A DNA stretch of 64,000 bases, taken from the NCBI RefSeq assembly GCF_035593265.1, contig NZ_CP141614.1:1798001-1862000 (forward strand). The letters are read 5' to 3'. Shown here piece by piece: positions 44,975-54,539 of this stretch. Position 1 is the first letter of the stretch; each line of letters opens with the position of its first letter. The DNA comes from Limnochorda sp. LNt. GTDB lineage: Bacteria > Bacillota > Limnochordia > Limnochordales > Geochordaceae. A model generated the notes under the pieces. That model worked only from the letters and a program-made list of their open reading frames with translations, was not told the DNA's origin and ran no database searches. Made by a program: the position numbers and the translations under genes.

Positions 44975-47221
44975 TCATCGCTGGGTCAGGTGGACCGGGC
45001 CGTCGCCGCGGCAGTGGCGGATGCCCGCCGATTCCCACGCCAGGCAGTGGGTGTCGACGTCGAGCAGGACGCTGCCCGCCCCCTCCATCTCCAGGCGAAG
45101 GCTGGTCCGTCCTTCGACGCGCAGCCGGATGGAGCTCGCGTGCACCTCGCTGACGGGGTGGTGCGTCGTCGAGCCCAGCACGACGGGACCCTGCTCTCCC
45201 ACCGCCAGCCAGGCCCGACTCATCGCTGCCTCCTTGGGCGACAGGCCGGGCAGCTCCGCGGAGGTCGTCGAGGATGCGCTCCACAGCGCGACCCGGGCCC
45301 GTGCCACCCCCAGACCGCTCAGGGCGGCCGCGGCCTTCTCCAAGGCCTGGCCCAGTTCCTGCCCCGGTCGTGCGTCGATCCAGAGCCAGCCGTCACCTCC
45401 CGGCGAACGACCGGCCACCACCCAGCCGGTGCCGACCGGGGCGGCGGTCACGGCGGCCGGACTCTGGCTCGCGCCCGGCAGACCGGCCGCCAGCGCCGCC
45501 CCAGCGAGATCGCCGCGACGGCCGGGCCCGTCGCGGCCTGCGCCCGTCGCCCCCGCCGCGCGACGAGCCATGCCAGGCCCGCCACGGCTGGCAGGCTCCA
45601 CGCCACCGCGCTGACCCGCAGCGCCCCAGCCGCCCTCCAGGTGAGCCCCCGCCAGCGCCAGCGCCCGGAGGGTGCCAGCCGTCCGCTCGGCGACCCACAC
45701 CGCGGGCCCGGCCAGGGACGATGGCACCAGCGCGGCCGCCAGCGCCGACCACAGGAGCAGCCCGCAGACGGGCCCTGCCCCCACGCTGACCACCGCCCCC
45801 AGCAGCGACACCCGGCCGAAGTAGAGGGCGGTCAAGGGCGTGATGGCCGCCCAGGCGGCCAACGACAGCCCCAGCGCCTCGAGCATCCGCCCCGTCACCC
45901 TTCGCAGGGCGCGGCGGCGCGCCCGGGCGTCGACCGGGCCCGGCGGCGCTCGGCCCGCTCGGGGCCTGCCCAGGAAGAGCGCGATGGCCAGCGTGGCCAG
46001 ATAGGACATCTGAAAGCCGGCGTCGGCCCCCAGTCCCGGGCTCGAGAGGAGCATCTGCGCCGCGGCGGCCACTCCCAGGATGGTGGCCAGGGAGGACCGG
46101 CGTCCCGCCATCCACAGGGCCATGCCCAGCGACTGCATCAAACCGGCCCGTACCGCCGGAGGGGCCAGCCCGGTCATGCCCGCGTAGGCCCATCCCGTGG
46201 CGCAGGCCACGATGGCGGCGCCCAGTCGGGCCACCCAGCGGGAGCGGGGCAGGCGTCGCACGACCGCCACCAGAGGGCCGGCCAGCAGTCCCACGTGCAG
46301 CCCCGAGACCGACAGGACGTGACCCAGTCCTGCCTCCCACAGCGCCTGCTCGTCCGCCTCGGCCAGGGCATCGCGGTGCCCCAGCACCACCGCCCTCGCC
46401 CAGGCGGCTCCCTGGGGCCCCAGCCTCGTCTCGAGCCGCCGCGCCATGGTCTCGCCCATGGCCGCGACAGCGGCGCGCAGGCGGATGGTCGCAGGCGCAC
46501 GCGGCGGCTCAGCGGGCACGGCCAGGCGGCTCTCGGATCGCACCTCGACCACCAGGCCCACGCCGCGGGCGCCGAGGTAGCGACGCAGCGAGAAGTCGCC
46601 TGGGAAGGCCCCCGTCTCGGGCCGGCGCACCAGGCCTCGGGCCGCCACCCACATGCCCGGCCGCCACGACCGACCCCGGCGGTCGCCGGCCGGCACCGCC
46701 ACCTCCACGTCGCAGGCAGCGCACGCCAGCCGTCGCCGGGCGGTGCCGCCGATGGGACCTCCGCCAGACGCGCGTCCCGCAGGAGCAGATAGGTGGCGTA
46801 ACGGGTCACGAGCGGGGGCTCGACCACCCAGCCGCCCACCCACGCCACCCGGCCCGGCTCCAGGGAGGCCAGCGAGCCGGCCTGCCGCTCGAGCCGGCAC
46901 GCCTCCACCACGCCCCCACCGCCGCGGCCAGGGCGACCAGCGCGGCCAGGCAGCGCCCTCGACGCCGGGCCACCGCCGGGACCGGCGCTCTGAGCCCCCC
47001 CGGCCAGGGCTGGTACGGCGGAGGCCAGCCGGGCAGGGCGACCGGAGCCCGCCCGCTCGCAGCCGCCTCCGCCACCTGCGAACGGCGCGCCCGACGCCTC
47101 TCACCAGCGCCAGGCCCGCCGCCAGCCCCAGCACGGAGGCCGGTGCGGCAGGCTCCCACCCGCCGAGGGCAGCCGCCGCCATGCCGGCGGCCATCCCCCA
47201 CGCCACGGCACCGACGCCCAC
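44975..47221 (-). CDS. comEC: competence protein ComEC/Rec2, frame broken in several places
   Basis: ComEC forms the DNA channel across the membrane in natural transformation. The main frame clearly encodes the channel core, for example GAWARAVVLGHRDALAEADE, LGHVLSVSGLHVGLLAGPLV and DAGFQMSYLATLAIALFLGR. The N-terminal ~160 codons, however, are split over three frames. A membrane segment (CLAALVALAAAVGAWW) is in one and the segment VAWVGGWVVEPPLVTRYATY in another, with jumps near 47100, 46900 and 46745. A further helix (VSAVAWSLPAVAGLAWLVAR) is out of frame between about 45640 and 45490. The C-terminal metallo-hydrolase domain of B. subtilis ComEC is absent or very short. Either a decaying gene or sequence errors. 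Confidence 0.85.
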   Translation of the reverse strand: MGVGAVAWGMAAGMAAAALGGWEPAAPASVLGLAAGLALVRGVGRAVRRWRRRLRAGGLRSPCPAGLRRTSPGRGGSERRSRRWPGVEGAAWPRWSPWPRRWGRGGGVPARAAGRLAGLPGAGPGGVGGRLGGRAPARDPLRHLSAPAGRASGGGPIGGTARRRLACAACDVEVAVPAGDRRGRSWRPGMWVAARGLVRRPETGAFPGDFSLRRYLGARGVGLVVEVRSESRLAVPAEPPRAPATIRLRAAVAAMGETMARRLETRLGPQGAAWARAVVLGHRDALAEADEQALWEAGLGHVLSVSGLHVGLLAGPLVAVVRRLPRSRWVARLGAAIVACATGWAYAGMTGLAPPAVRAGLMQSLGMALWMAGRRSSLATILGVAAAAQMLLSSPGLGADAGFQMSYLATLAIALFLGRPRAGRAPPGPVDARARRRALRRVTGRMLEALGLSLAAWAAITPLTALYFGRVSLLGAVVSVGAGPVCGLLLWSALAAALVPSSLAGPAVWVAERTAGTLRALALAGAHLEGGWGAAGQRGGVEPASRGGPGMARRAAGATGAGRDGPGRRGDLAGAALAAGLPGASQSPAAVTAAPVGTGWVVAGRSPGGDGWLWIDARPGQELGQALEKAAAALSGLGVARARVALWSASSTTSAELPGLSPKEAAMSRAWLAVGEQGPVVLGSTTHHPVSEVHASSIRLRVEGRTSLRLEMEGAGSVLLDVDTHCLAWESAGIRHCRGDGPVHLTQR

Positions 47222-47239
47222 GGCCTGCCGGCGGCTCCC

Positions 47240-47809
47240 TCACCCGTCCCCGATACAGACGGTCACCAGCGGCCGCAGCCGCTCCAGCGTCTTGGGGCCG
47301 ATGCCGGTCACCTCGAGCAGGTCGTCGACCAGTCGAAACGGCCCGTGACGCTCACGGAAGGCCACGATGCGCGCGGCCAGCACGGGGCCGATGCCCGGCA
47401 GGGCCTCGAGCTGCTCGGCGGTGGCCACGTTGAGGTCGATACGCCCGTGCTCCCCCTCCGGGCAAGCACCGCCGCCCTCCGCGGGAGCCCCCACGGGTGT
47501 GGCACCGTCGTCGGCACCGGCCTGCGGACCGCTGCCGGCCTCGGATGCCGCGGCAGATGGCGCCCCGGCCGCCTGTGCCACCCCGTCGATCCCCGCCTCC
47601 CGGCCTCCCTGCATCACGGGGCCCGGCACGATGACCACGGGCTCGCCCGCCAGCTCCATGCCGACCCGGATCCCCACGCCGACGAGCGCCACGGAGAGCA
47701 GGCAACGGGCCACCCCGCCCGACAGGCTCGCGCGCGCCAGCCTGGCTAACGCCAGGCGCCGCCGCACCCGGCCTGCATCCGGCCACTCGCTGGTATCTGG
47801 CACGTCCAT
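47240..47809 (-). CDS. comEA: competence protein ComEA (helix-hairpin-helix DNA receptor)
   Basis: Membrane-anchored DNA receptor for transformation. The 189-residue product has a basic N-terminus, a membrane helix ([20 protein letters not shown]), a flexible Gly/Ala-rich linker and a C-terminal double HhH domain: [40 protein letters not shown] and [20 protein letters not shown]. An SLBB domain is not obvious, so the receptor is shorter than that of B. subtilis. It is directly upstream of comEC (18 nt). Confidence 0.92.
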   Translation of the reverse strand: MDVPDTSEWPDAGRVRRRLALARLARASLSGGVARCLLSVALVGVGIRVGMELAGEPVVIVPGPVMQGGREAGIDGVAQAAGAPSAAASEAGSGPQAGADDGATPVGAPAEGGGACPEGEHGRIDLNVATAEQLEALPGIGPVLAARIVAFRERHGPFRLVDDLLEVTGIGPKTLERLRPLVTVCIGDG

Positions 47810-47887
47810 CGCCGTCCCTCCGGACTCGCACCGTCCCGAAGGACGACCGTTAGACGTGCTAGCGCCCCACTCCTTCCGCGACGACGC

Positions 47888-48739
47888 TCACCCCTCCCCG
47901 TCGCGCTGGCGGCGCAGCCATCCCGCTGGAGCGGGCTGGGGCAGGGGGACGTACTGGACCGAGGGCCTCCGCTCCGGCGCCTGAGGGTAGAGGTCCATCA
48001 GGGCGTAGATGGCGGCCGGCAGGCCGCACCGCACCGGCAGCCCCCACTCCTGCAGGCGTCGGCAGTCGAGGGGGTAGTCGTGGGTCCAATGACCCTGGGT
48101 CAGGTAGTCGGCCACCTGCGCCGCTCGCTCCGGCGGGAGATGGTCCCCCAGGATGTCGGTCACCAGATCCCTGACCTGGGCCAGAGCCTTTCGCGCCATG
48201 TCCGCCATGATGAGGGTCTCGTCGTCGACCCGGTTGCGGTCCTTCTGTTCGACGGCCCGCACGATGGAGGCCGCGGGCCACTGGCCCAGCTGGGGGTCGA
48301 CCGGGCCCAGCACGGCATTGTCGTCCATCCAGATCTCGTCGGCCGCCAGGGCGATGAGGGTGCCTCCCGACATGGCGTAGTGCGGCACGAAGACGCTGAC
48401 CCGGGCGGGGTGTCGGCGCAGGGCCTGGGCGATCTGCTCGGCGGCCAACACGAGGCCACCGGGCGTGTGCAGGATCAGGTCGATGGGCAGGTCGGGCGGG
48501 GTGGTGCGGATGGCCCGCAACACCTTCTCCGAGTCCTCGATGGAGATGAATCGGCGCCCCAGCAGCCCCAGCAACCCCCACGACTCCTGACGGTGAATGA
48601 GGGTGATGATGCGGCTGTTGCGGGCCCGCTGGATCTGGCCCATCACCTTGAGGCGCAGCCGCTCCGTCCGCTGCTGGCGCAGGATGGGCCACAGCGAGAG
48701 GGCGAATATCAACAGCCAGAAGAGCTGGAAGAGATCCAT
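47888..48739 (-). CDS. membrane-anchored serine protease, SDH_proteinase (ClpP-like) family
   Basis: A 283-residue protein with an N-terminal helix (LFQLFWLLIFALSLWPILRQ) and a ClpP-fold domain of the SDH serine-proteinase family. Recognised parts are LIHRQESWGLLGLLGRRFIS, IDLILHTPGGLVLAAEQIAQ, the nucleophile region VPHYAMSGGTLIALAADEIW and NAVLGPVDPQLGQWPAASIV. Such proteins are found in many bacteria and archaea, but their substrates are not known. The product may act on membrane proteins, by analogy with NfeD. It is divergent from yjbQ and lies between comEA and leuS, outside the conserved order. Confidence 0.88.
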   Translation of the reverse strand: MDLFQLFWLLIFALSLWPILRQQRTERLRLKVMGQIQRARNSRIITLIHRQESWGLLGLLGRRFISIEDSEKVLRAIRTTPPDLPIDLILHTPGGLVLAAEQIAQALRRHPARVSVFVPHYAMSGGTLIALAADEIWMDDNAVLGPVDPQLGQWPAASIVRAVEQKDRNRVDDETLIMADMARKALAQVRDLVTDILGDHLPPERAAQVADYLTQGHWTHDYPLDCRRLQEWGLPVRCGLPAAIYALMDLYPQAPERRPSVQYVPLPQPAPAGWLRRQRDGEG

Positions 48740-48821
48740 AGGCCGCTCCGGCCATAGTCTCCGGAGGTGACGGCCCCGCTATGCGACGACCCACGACGAG
48801 CCGCGAGGGGAGCACCCACCC

Positions 48822-49247
48822 GTGATCCGCATCGAGCTGTCCACCTCGGCCCATAGCGAGATGGTCGACATCACCGCCCGCGTGAGCCGGGCGCTGGAGG
48901 AGGCGGGCGTCCGGGCCGACGGGGTCGTGCACCTCTTCTGCCCGCACACGACCGCGGGGCTGCTCGTCGACGAGCGCGCCGACCCCGACGTGGCGGCCGA
49001 CATCCTGGCCTACCTGGAGCGAGCCGTGCCCTGGGAGGGGGGCTGGCGTCACGCGGAGGGCAACGCGGCCGCCCACGTGCGCGCCGCCCTGGTGGGCTCG
49101 TCGGTCTGGGTGCCGCTGGAGGGCGGCCGGCTGCGTCTCGGCCGCTGGCAGGGCATCTTCTTCTGCGAGTTCGACGGCCCCCGCCGGCGCACGGTCTGGC
49201 TCCAGGTGCTGCCCTCGCATCCCTCGCCAGCGGGGGCGTCCCGATGA
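48822..49247 (+). CDS. yjbQ: YjbQ family protein (UPF0047, secondary thiamine-phosphate synthase-like)
   Basis: A 141-residue protein of the YjbQ/UPF0047 family. Key segments are MVDITARVSRALEEAGVRAD, VVHLFCPHTTAGLLVDERAD, and WRHAEGNAAAHVRAALVGSS with conserved His residues, followed by LGRWQGIFFCEFDGPRRRTV. Some members show weak thiamine-phosphate synthase activity, but the true role is open. The GTG at 48822 has a gagggg SD. Its stop overlaps the ATG of the npdG-like gene (ATGA). Confidence 0.92.
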   Translation: MIRIELSTSAHSEMVDITARVSRALEEAGVRADGVVHLFCPHTTAGLLVDERADPDVAADILAYLERAVPWEGGWRHAEGNAAAHVRAALVGSSVWVPLEGGRLRLGRWQGIFFCEFDGPRRRTVWLQVLPSHPSPAGASR

Positions 49248-49952
49248 CGACGGGGGACCGGCCCTTCGCCGGCAGGGTGGCCGTGATGGGGGGCACGGGC
49301 CGCCAGGGATTGGGGCTCGCCCTGCGGTGGGCGGCTGCGGGCCTCCCCGTGGCCATCGGCTCCCGCGACGCCCAACGTGCCCGACAGGCCGTCGACCGGC
49401 TCCGGCAGGCGCTCGAGCGGGCAGGTCTCCCCCTGAAGGCCGAGGTGGCGGGCGCCCCCAACGCCGAGGCCGCGGCATGGGCCGACGTGGTGGTGCTGAC
49501 GGTGCCGCCCCAGGCCCTCGACTCGTCGCTACCCCCGCTGGTGCACGTCCTGCGCGATCGGGTGGTCGTCGACGTCTCGGCGGCGCTGGTCCGCACCCCT
49601 GACGGACACTGGCGAGCCGACTTGCCGGCCGAGGGCTCCACGGCGCTGCGAGTGCGCCGGCTGTTGGGAGGACACCGGCGGCTCGCCGCCGCCTTCCACA
49701 CCGTCTCGTCGGCCCTGCTGGCCGAGCCGCGGCGCTCCCTGGCGGGCGACGACACCGCCGTCTTCGCCGACGAGCCCGAGGCCGCCGAGACGGCCGCGGC
49801 GCTGGCGCGGGCCGTGGGCTGCGCCCGTGGTCGCCGGCGATCTCCTCGACGCGGCGCTCGCCGAGCAGGTGGTGGCGCTGCTGCTGGGGCTGGGCAGCCG
49901 CCACCGCCGCCGGTCGGTCGGGTTGCGCTTCACGCACCTGGCGCCCCCGTGA
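49244..49952 (+). CDS. NADPH-dependent F420 reductase-like protein (NpdG family), frameshift near the 3' end
   Basis: NpdG reduces F420 with NADPH or the reverse. The product has the N-terminal Rossmann fold of this family: VAVMGGTGRQGLGLALRWAA, PVAIGSRDAQRARQAVDRLR, and DVVVLTVPPQALDSSLPPLV, followed by LAAAFHTVSSALLAEPRRSL. Near 49820-49828 the frame must shift by one base to read the expected C-terminus (VVAGDLLDAALAEQVVALLL and GLRFTHLAPP, stop 49950-49952); in the unshifted frame it becomes Arg/Gly-rich. One missing C in a C-run explains it. NAD(P)-binding is clear; F420 specificity is a family inference. Coupled to yjbQ. Confidence 0.8.
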
Positions 49953-49967
49953 GGGGCGTCAGGGCCT

Positions 49968-52493
49968 TCAGCGGGTCACGACGCTGACGAGGCGGCCGGG
50001 CACCACGATGACCTGCTGCACCGTGCGCCCCTGGACCCACCGCTGCACCCGGGGGCTCGACAGCGCCGCCCCCCGGGCCTCCTCGTCGCTTGCGTCCACG
50101 GCCAGCTCGATGCGATCCCGCACCTTGCCGTCCACCTGCACCGGCACCGTGACCCGCTCCCGCTGCAACGCGTCGGGGTCGTAGGCCGGCCAGGGCTGCT
50201 GGTGGACGCTGCCCTGGCGCCCCAGGGTCTCCCACATCGACTCGGTGGCATGGGGGATGAAGGGCGCCAGCGCCAGCACCAGGATCTCCAGGCACTCGCG
50301 CACCACGGCCGGATGCGGCTCGGCGCCAGGGCGCTCCTTGTAGCGGTAGAAGGCGTTGACGGCCTCCATCAGGGCGGCGATGGCCGTGTTGAAGGCCAGC
50401 CGCTCCTCGCAGTCGGCGGTCACCTTCTTGAGGGCCTGGTGCACCGCTCGCCGCAGCTCGCGCTCGTCGGGGCCCAGCAGCGCCCCGTCCTGCCCGGGAC
50501 GGTAGGGCTCCACGCCGGCCAGGACCGGTGCGTACGACTCGACCAGTCGCCAGACCCGCTGGATGAACCGCTGGGCGCCCTCGACGCCGGCGGTGCTCCA
50601 CTCCAGATCCCGATCGGGCGGGGCGGCGAACAGGATGAACAGCCGCGCCGTATCGGCGCCGTAGCGGCTCACCACCTCGTCCGGATCCACGACGTTGCCC
50701 CGGGACTTGCTCATGGCGGCCCCGCCCAGCGTCACCATGCCCTGGGTGAACAGCCGCCGGAAGGGCTCCACGTCGCTGACGAGGCCCTCGTCGTAGAGCA
50801 CCTTCATGAAGAAGCGGGAGTAGAGCAGGTGCAGCACGGCGTGCTCGATGCCGCCGATGTAATGGTCCACCGGCATCCAGTACCGCACCGCCCGCGGGTC
50901 GAAGGGCCCCTCCTGCGTCGTGGGCGAGCAGAAGCGCAGGAAGTACCACGACGAGTCGATGAAGGTATCCATGGTGTCCACTTCGCGCACGGCCGGGCCG
51001 CCGCATCGCGGGCAGGTGGTGTGATAGAAGTCGGGAGCCGTCGCCAGCGGCGCCTGCCCCTTGGGCGAGAACTCCACCTGTCGCGGCAGCAGCACGGGCA
51101 GCTGCTCCTCCGGGACCGGCTGCTCGCCGCACCGGTCGCAGTAGACGATGGGGATGGGACAGCCCCAGTAGCGCTGGCGGCTGATGAGCCAGTCCCGCAG
51201 GCGGTACTGCACGCTGGCCCGGCCCGCCTGACGGCGCTCCAGCTCGGCGATGACGGCGCGCTTGCCCTCCTCGCTGGGCATCCCGTCGAAGGGGCCCGAG
51301 TTGACCATGACGCCCGGCCCCTCGTAGGCGGTCTCCAGGCGCTCCCCTTCCAGGGGCACCCCCTCGGCGGCGATCACGACCCGCACCGGCAGCCCGTACT
51401 TGCGGGCGAACTCGAAGTCTCGCTGGTCGTGGGCCGGCACCCCCATGACGGCACCGGTCCCGTACCCCATCACCACGTAGTTGCCCACCCAGATGGGCAC
51501 GGCCTCGCCGTTGATGGGGTTGATGGCGTGCGCGCCCGTCGGCACGCCGACCTTCTCCGCCTCGGCCAGCTCGTGCTCGCGCAGCGCCAGCGCGCTTGCC
51601 ATCTCCTCCACGGCCTGCTCGTAAGGCCCGCCCGCCACCAGGCGGCTGGCCAGCGGGTGCTGCGGCGAGATGACCATGTAGGTGACGCCAAACAGCGTAT
51701 CGGGCCGGGTCGTAAAGACAGGCAGCTCGTCACCGGTCTCCTGGACCCGGAAGCGCACCTCCGCGCCCTCGCTGCGGCCGATCCAGTTGCGCTGCATGGT
51801 CTTGACCCGCTCGGGCCACCCGTCCAGCCGATCCAGATCGCGCAGCAGCCGCTCGGCGTAGGCCGTGATGCGCAAGAACCACTGCCGCAGCCGGCGTTGC
51901 TCCACCTTGCTGTGGCAGCGCCAGCACTCCCCGTCGCCCACCACCTGCTCGTTGGCCAGCACCGTCTGGCAGCCCGGACACCAGTTGACGCGCGCGTCGG
52001 CCCGGTAGGCCAGCCCCTTGCGGTACATCAGCAGGAAGAGCCACTGCGTCCAGCGGTAGTAATCGGGGTCGGAGGTGGCCACCTCCCGGCCCCAGTCGTA
52101 GCTGAAGCCCAGCCGCTTGAGCTGGTCCCGCATCACCGCGATGTTGCTGTAGGTCCACTCCGCCGGATGGCGGCCGTACTGGATGGCCGCGTTCTCGGCC
52201 GGCAGGCCGAAGGCGTCCCAACCCGTGGGGTTGAGCACGTTGAACCCCCGCATCCGGGCGAAGCGGGCCACCACGTCCACCAGCGCGTAGTTGCGCAGGT
52301 GGCCCATGTGCAGGCGGCCCGACGGGTACGGAAACATCCCCAGCGCGTAGAACTTGGGGCGGGATGGATCCTCCGCCGCCCGATAGATGCCCCGCGCCTC
52401 CCACTCTTGCTGCCAGCGGGCCTCGATGACGCTCGGCTCGTACGAGCGTGTCTCGACCGCCTCCTGGCTCCTCGCCTCGTCTTGCGCCATCAT
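49968..52493 (-). CDS. leuS: leucyl-tRNA synthetase
   Basis: Class I synthetase charging tRNA-Leu. The ~841-residue protein has the HIGH motif ([20 protein letters not shown]), a zinc-binding insert with [12 protein letters not shown] and CWRCHS, the CP1 editing domain ([15 protein letters not shown]), [20 protein letters not shown], the KMSKS loop ([20 protein letters not shown]) and a C-terminal anticodon domain ending [18 protein letters not shown] 52493 or 52490 is the likely start. A complete T-box leader with a Leu specifier precedes it, so uncharged tRNA-Leu controls it. It converges with the npdG-like gene. Confidence 0.97.
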   Translation of the reverse strand: MMAQDEARSQEAVETRSYEPSVIEARWQQEWEARGIYRAAEDPSRPKFYALGMFPYPSGRLHMGHLRNYALVDVVARFARMRGFNVLNPTGWDAFGLPAENAAIQYGRHPAEWTYSNIAVMRDQLKRLGFSYDWGREVATSDPDYYRWTQWLFLLMYRKGLAYRADARVNWCPGCQTVLANEQVVGDGECWRCHSKVEQRRLRQWFLRITAYAERLLRDLDRLDGWPERVKTMQRNWIGRSEGAEVRFRVQETGDELPVFTTRPDTLFGVTYMVISPQHPLASRLVAGGPYEQAVEEMASALALREHELAEAEKVGVPTGAHAINPINGEAVPIWVGNYVVMGYGTGAVMGVPAHDQRDFEFARKYGLPVRVVIAAEGVPLEGERLETAYEGPGVMVNSGPFDGMPSEEGKRAVIAELERRQAGRASVQYRLRDWLISRQRYWGCPIPIVYCDRCGEQPVPEEQLPVLLPRQVEFSPKGQAPLATAPDFYHTTCPRCGGPAVREVDTMDTFIDSSWYFLRFCSPTTQEGPFDPRAVRYWMPVDHYIGGIEHAVLHLLYSRFFMKVLYDEGLVSDVEPFRRLFTQGMVTLGGAAMSKSRGNVVDPDEVVSRYGADTARLFILFAAPPDRDLEWSTAGVEGAQRFIQRVWRLVESYAPVLAGVEPYRPGQDGALLGPDERELRRAVHQALKKVTADCEERLAFNTAIAALMEAVNAFYRYKERPGAEPHPAVVRECLEILVLALAPFIPHATESMWETLGRQGSVHQQPWPAYDPDALQRERVTVPVQVDGKVRDRIELAVDASDEEARGAALSSPRVQRWVQGRTVQQVIVVPGRLVSVVTR

Positions 52494-52511
52494 GACCAGA
52501 CCCCCTGCCGT

Positions 52512-52552
52512 CAAACGAAAGGCGCCCTCCGCCCCTAGAGGCGGAAGGCGCC
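52512..52552 (-). terminator. regulated terminator of the leuS T-box
   Basis: Minus-strand stem of 13 bp (52540-52552 with 52521-52533, one G-T pair) closed by a 6-nt loop and followed by TTTCGTTTG. It overlaps the T-box region and lies about 20 nt before the leuS start. Confidence 0.88.
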
Positions 52553-52790
52553 GACCCTCCGCGGTACCACTCTAATTGGCCCGCCATCGTGGCCCCACGC
52601 CACGGCGAGCCCCCTCTCGGCGGATAACGGCCGCCCGGGCGCCGACCGGCGCCCCCTCCAGGCCGTCCCGGGCTACCCGGCCCCCGTCGCACGCCGTCGT
52701 GGCCGCTCGCCCGGGAAGCTCCGGGGCGAGTTCGCAACCGCAGGGCCGCTGCCTCGCACCGCCCGGCAGCTCTCTTGCGGGCCCGTCCCG
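52521..52790 (-). promoter_or_regulatory. T-box leader of leuS (Leu, specifier CTC)
   Basis: On the minus strand the T-box sequence TGGTACCGCGG (52559-52569, following agag) is a consensus match. Upstream, stem I carries the AGAGAGC-type motif and GGTG-(C)GAG-like distal elements (about 52750-52785), and the specifier loop reads GCGAACTCG with CTC (Leu) at 52728-52730. Downstream follows a terminator stem and T-rich run before leuS. Uncharged tRNA-Leu would stabilise the antiterminator. The 5' limit is approximate. Confidence 0.92.
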
Positions 52791-52831
52791 GCTGCTACTG
52801 CTCCCCTTCGTCGCCTCTTGCGGATAAAGAA

Positions 52832-52857
52832 CGGAGGGTGATCCCCCTCACCCTCCG
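52832..52857 (-). terminator. terminator between tRNA-Ala and the leuS T-box
   Basis: Perfect 10-bp stem (cggagggtga, loop tccccc, complement) followed on the minus strand by TTCTTTATCC, 22 nt after the tRNA-Ala 3' end. It probably ends the tRNA transcript; some read-through may reach leuS, since no separate promoter for leuS is evident. Confidence 0.75.
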
Positions 52858-52878
52858 CCTCGCCGTGCTCACCGAAGA

Positions 52879-52954
52879 TGGTGGAGCCGAGCGGGATCGA
52901 ACCGCCGACCTCGTGAATGCCATTCACGCGCTCTCCCAGCTGAGCTACGGCCCC
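52879..52954 (-). tRNA. tRNA-Ala (anticodon GGC)
   Basis: A 76-nt cloverleaf with encoded CCA. Acceptor GGGGCCG pairs with CGGCTCC and includes the G3-U70 pair that identifies alanine tRNA. The D arm is GCTC..GAGC, the anticodon stem CGTGA/TCACG with loop ATGGCAT (anticodon GGC), and the T loop TTCGATC. A consensus promoter lies just upstream and a terminator just downstream, so it is a single-gene transcript. Confidence 0.97.
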
Positions 52955-52970
52955 ACCGCTGGCGCCCCTG

Positions 52971-53000
52971 ATTATAGCGAGGCCGTACGGGACCGGTCAA
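52971..53000 (-). promoter_or_regulatory. promoter of tRNA-Ala
   Basis: Minus strand: TTGACC (52995-53000), 18-nt spacer, TATAAT (52971-52976), 16 nt upstream of the tRNA 5' end. Confidence 0.9.
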
Positions 53001-53185
53001 GTGGAGCGGCCCGTGCGCAGAGATCGCGCCAGTGTTTACCAGTAAGAAGTTGTTAGTTGATTGGTGAGGTGGGGGTCAGAAGGACAAAACGAGCCGGGCA
53101 CCTCCCCCCCTCCCCGGGGCCACCCGGCTGGCTTCCACAACATACGGCTTGCCCGGTCGGCTTCCCCCACCCGCCGGCGGGAGGG

Positions 53186-54539
53186 TCAGCTGGTGTCCGG
53201 GACCAGATACAGCCCCAGCGGTCCCTCCCCGATCAGCAGCTCCGCCCGCAGCCGCTCGGCCACGCCCCGCTCGGTCTGCTCCCACGGACCGCGGCGGCGG
53301 ATGCGGCGGGCCAGAAAGAGCTGAAAGAGGTTGTAGCCAGCGGCCAGCAACGCCCACAGCACCTGCATGCCGGTCGGGTGGTGGAGGAAGCCATGGTCCA
53401 GGTGCCACTCCTGCTTCAGCTGCCGGAAGCCTTCATTCTCTACCCCCCAACGGGATCGGGCGATCTCCCACACCACCCGGCCGCTGGCCTCGGCCGGGCT
53501 CAGCGTGGTGGCCACCTCCAGGATGCGAAGGGCTTTGCAGTGCCAGACGGCAGTCCCCTGGTGCTCCGTCCAGCTCAGCTCCTCTTCGGCATAGACGACT
53601 CGGATAGGGTGCTTGAGCCCCTCCCAGCTGGTCAGCTCCGGGCTGTCCCACACCCGCACCTCCACCTGAAAGGAGCCGATGCGGGTGACAAAGGCTTCGC
53701 CGTAGCGGCGGCCCCGGCGCAGTCCCGCTGCGTCCTGGACGACCGCGTAGCGCTCGTCCTTCAGGCGCACCACGACGTGCAGTCCAGGGCGCGCACCGCC
53801 TCGAGGAAGGGAGCCTGCGCGTACAGGGCATCCACCGTGACCACGTCGCAGAAATGCCCGTGCGTGCCCTGCAGGCGCCGAAGCAGTCGCAGGCAGCGTC
53901 GACCTCCCCTTCCTTCGGCCGCTGGGGCTCCATGCCCACACCACCGGCGGCACGTCCCGACCCTTGCACCGACTCGGATAGTCCCCTCGTCCCCATGCCG
54001 CCAGCGCACCGTCTGGGCCGCCACGACCCGGTGGGCGTACTCCACCCGCCCGTCCCGATGCCGGTAGACCTGGCAAGCCGCACAGCAGCGGGCCTGGGTG
54101 CGCAGCACCTCGGTCCCATCCAGCGCCACCACATGCCAGCCATGCACGCTGCCGCCCCGGAAGGTCTTGTTCTTGCGGGCCGTGGCCAGGATGGCGTCGT
54201 TGATCGCCCACGCCGAGGCCACGTCGGCGGCCATGGCCCAGTCCCGAAGGCAGTCCCGAAGCGGCAATCGGTGGCGTCCTACCAGCTTGCGGAAGGCGCC
54301 GGCCCGCACCCAGCGCTCCAGCTCCGTCATCGACCGGGCCCGCAGGCTGACCCCACCGAAAGCACGCAGCCGATGACGAAGCCGGGCACCTCCACCCGCC
54401 GGCGCCGATCCCGCAGGCCGCGCAGGTGCCGGCCGAGGCAGAAGGTGGAGGCCATGTACGCGGCGAACTGTCGGACCCGCCGGTGGGAGGGCGTGGCTCC
54501 CATCGGCTGTAGCACCCCCTGGTCGCGTGTTCTGGCCAT
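53186..54539 (-). mobile_element. IS4-like insertion sequence (degraded or mis-assembled)
   Basis: The only mobile element seen. It consists of a broken DDE transposase gene between tRNA-Ala and an exported-protein gene. I could not find convincing terminal inverted repeats. TTGATT occurs at 53057-53062 and 54658-54663 in the same orientation and might be a target duplication, but nothing else supports that. The true ends are therefore unknown and lie within about 53040-54660. Confidence 0.6.
53186..54539 (-). pseudogene. IS4-family-like transposase, several frameshifts
   Basis: Pieces of one transposase lie in three frames. The N-terminal part starts at ATG 54539 (MARTRDQGVLQPMGATPSHR), continues after a shift near 54358 as MTELERWVRAGAFRKLVGRH and HGWHVVALDGTEVLRTQARC (a DDE-domain Asp), then VGMEPQRPKEGEVDAA, DVVTVDALYAQAPFLEAVRA and finally, in the last frame, VVVRLKDERYAVVQDAAGLR. 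The C-terminal IARSRWGVENEGFRQLKQEW carries the Y/R-E signature of IS4-type enzymes. At least four shifts are needed, so no active enzyme can be made from this sequence as given. Confidence 0.75.
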
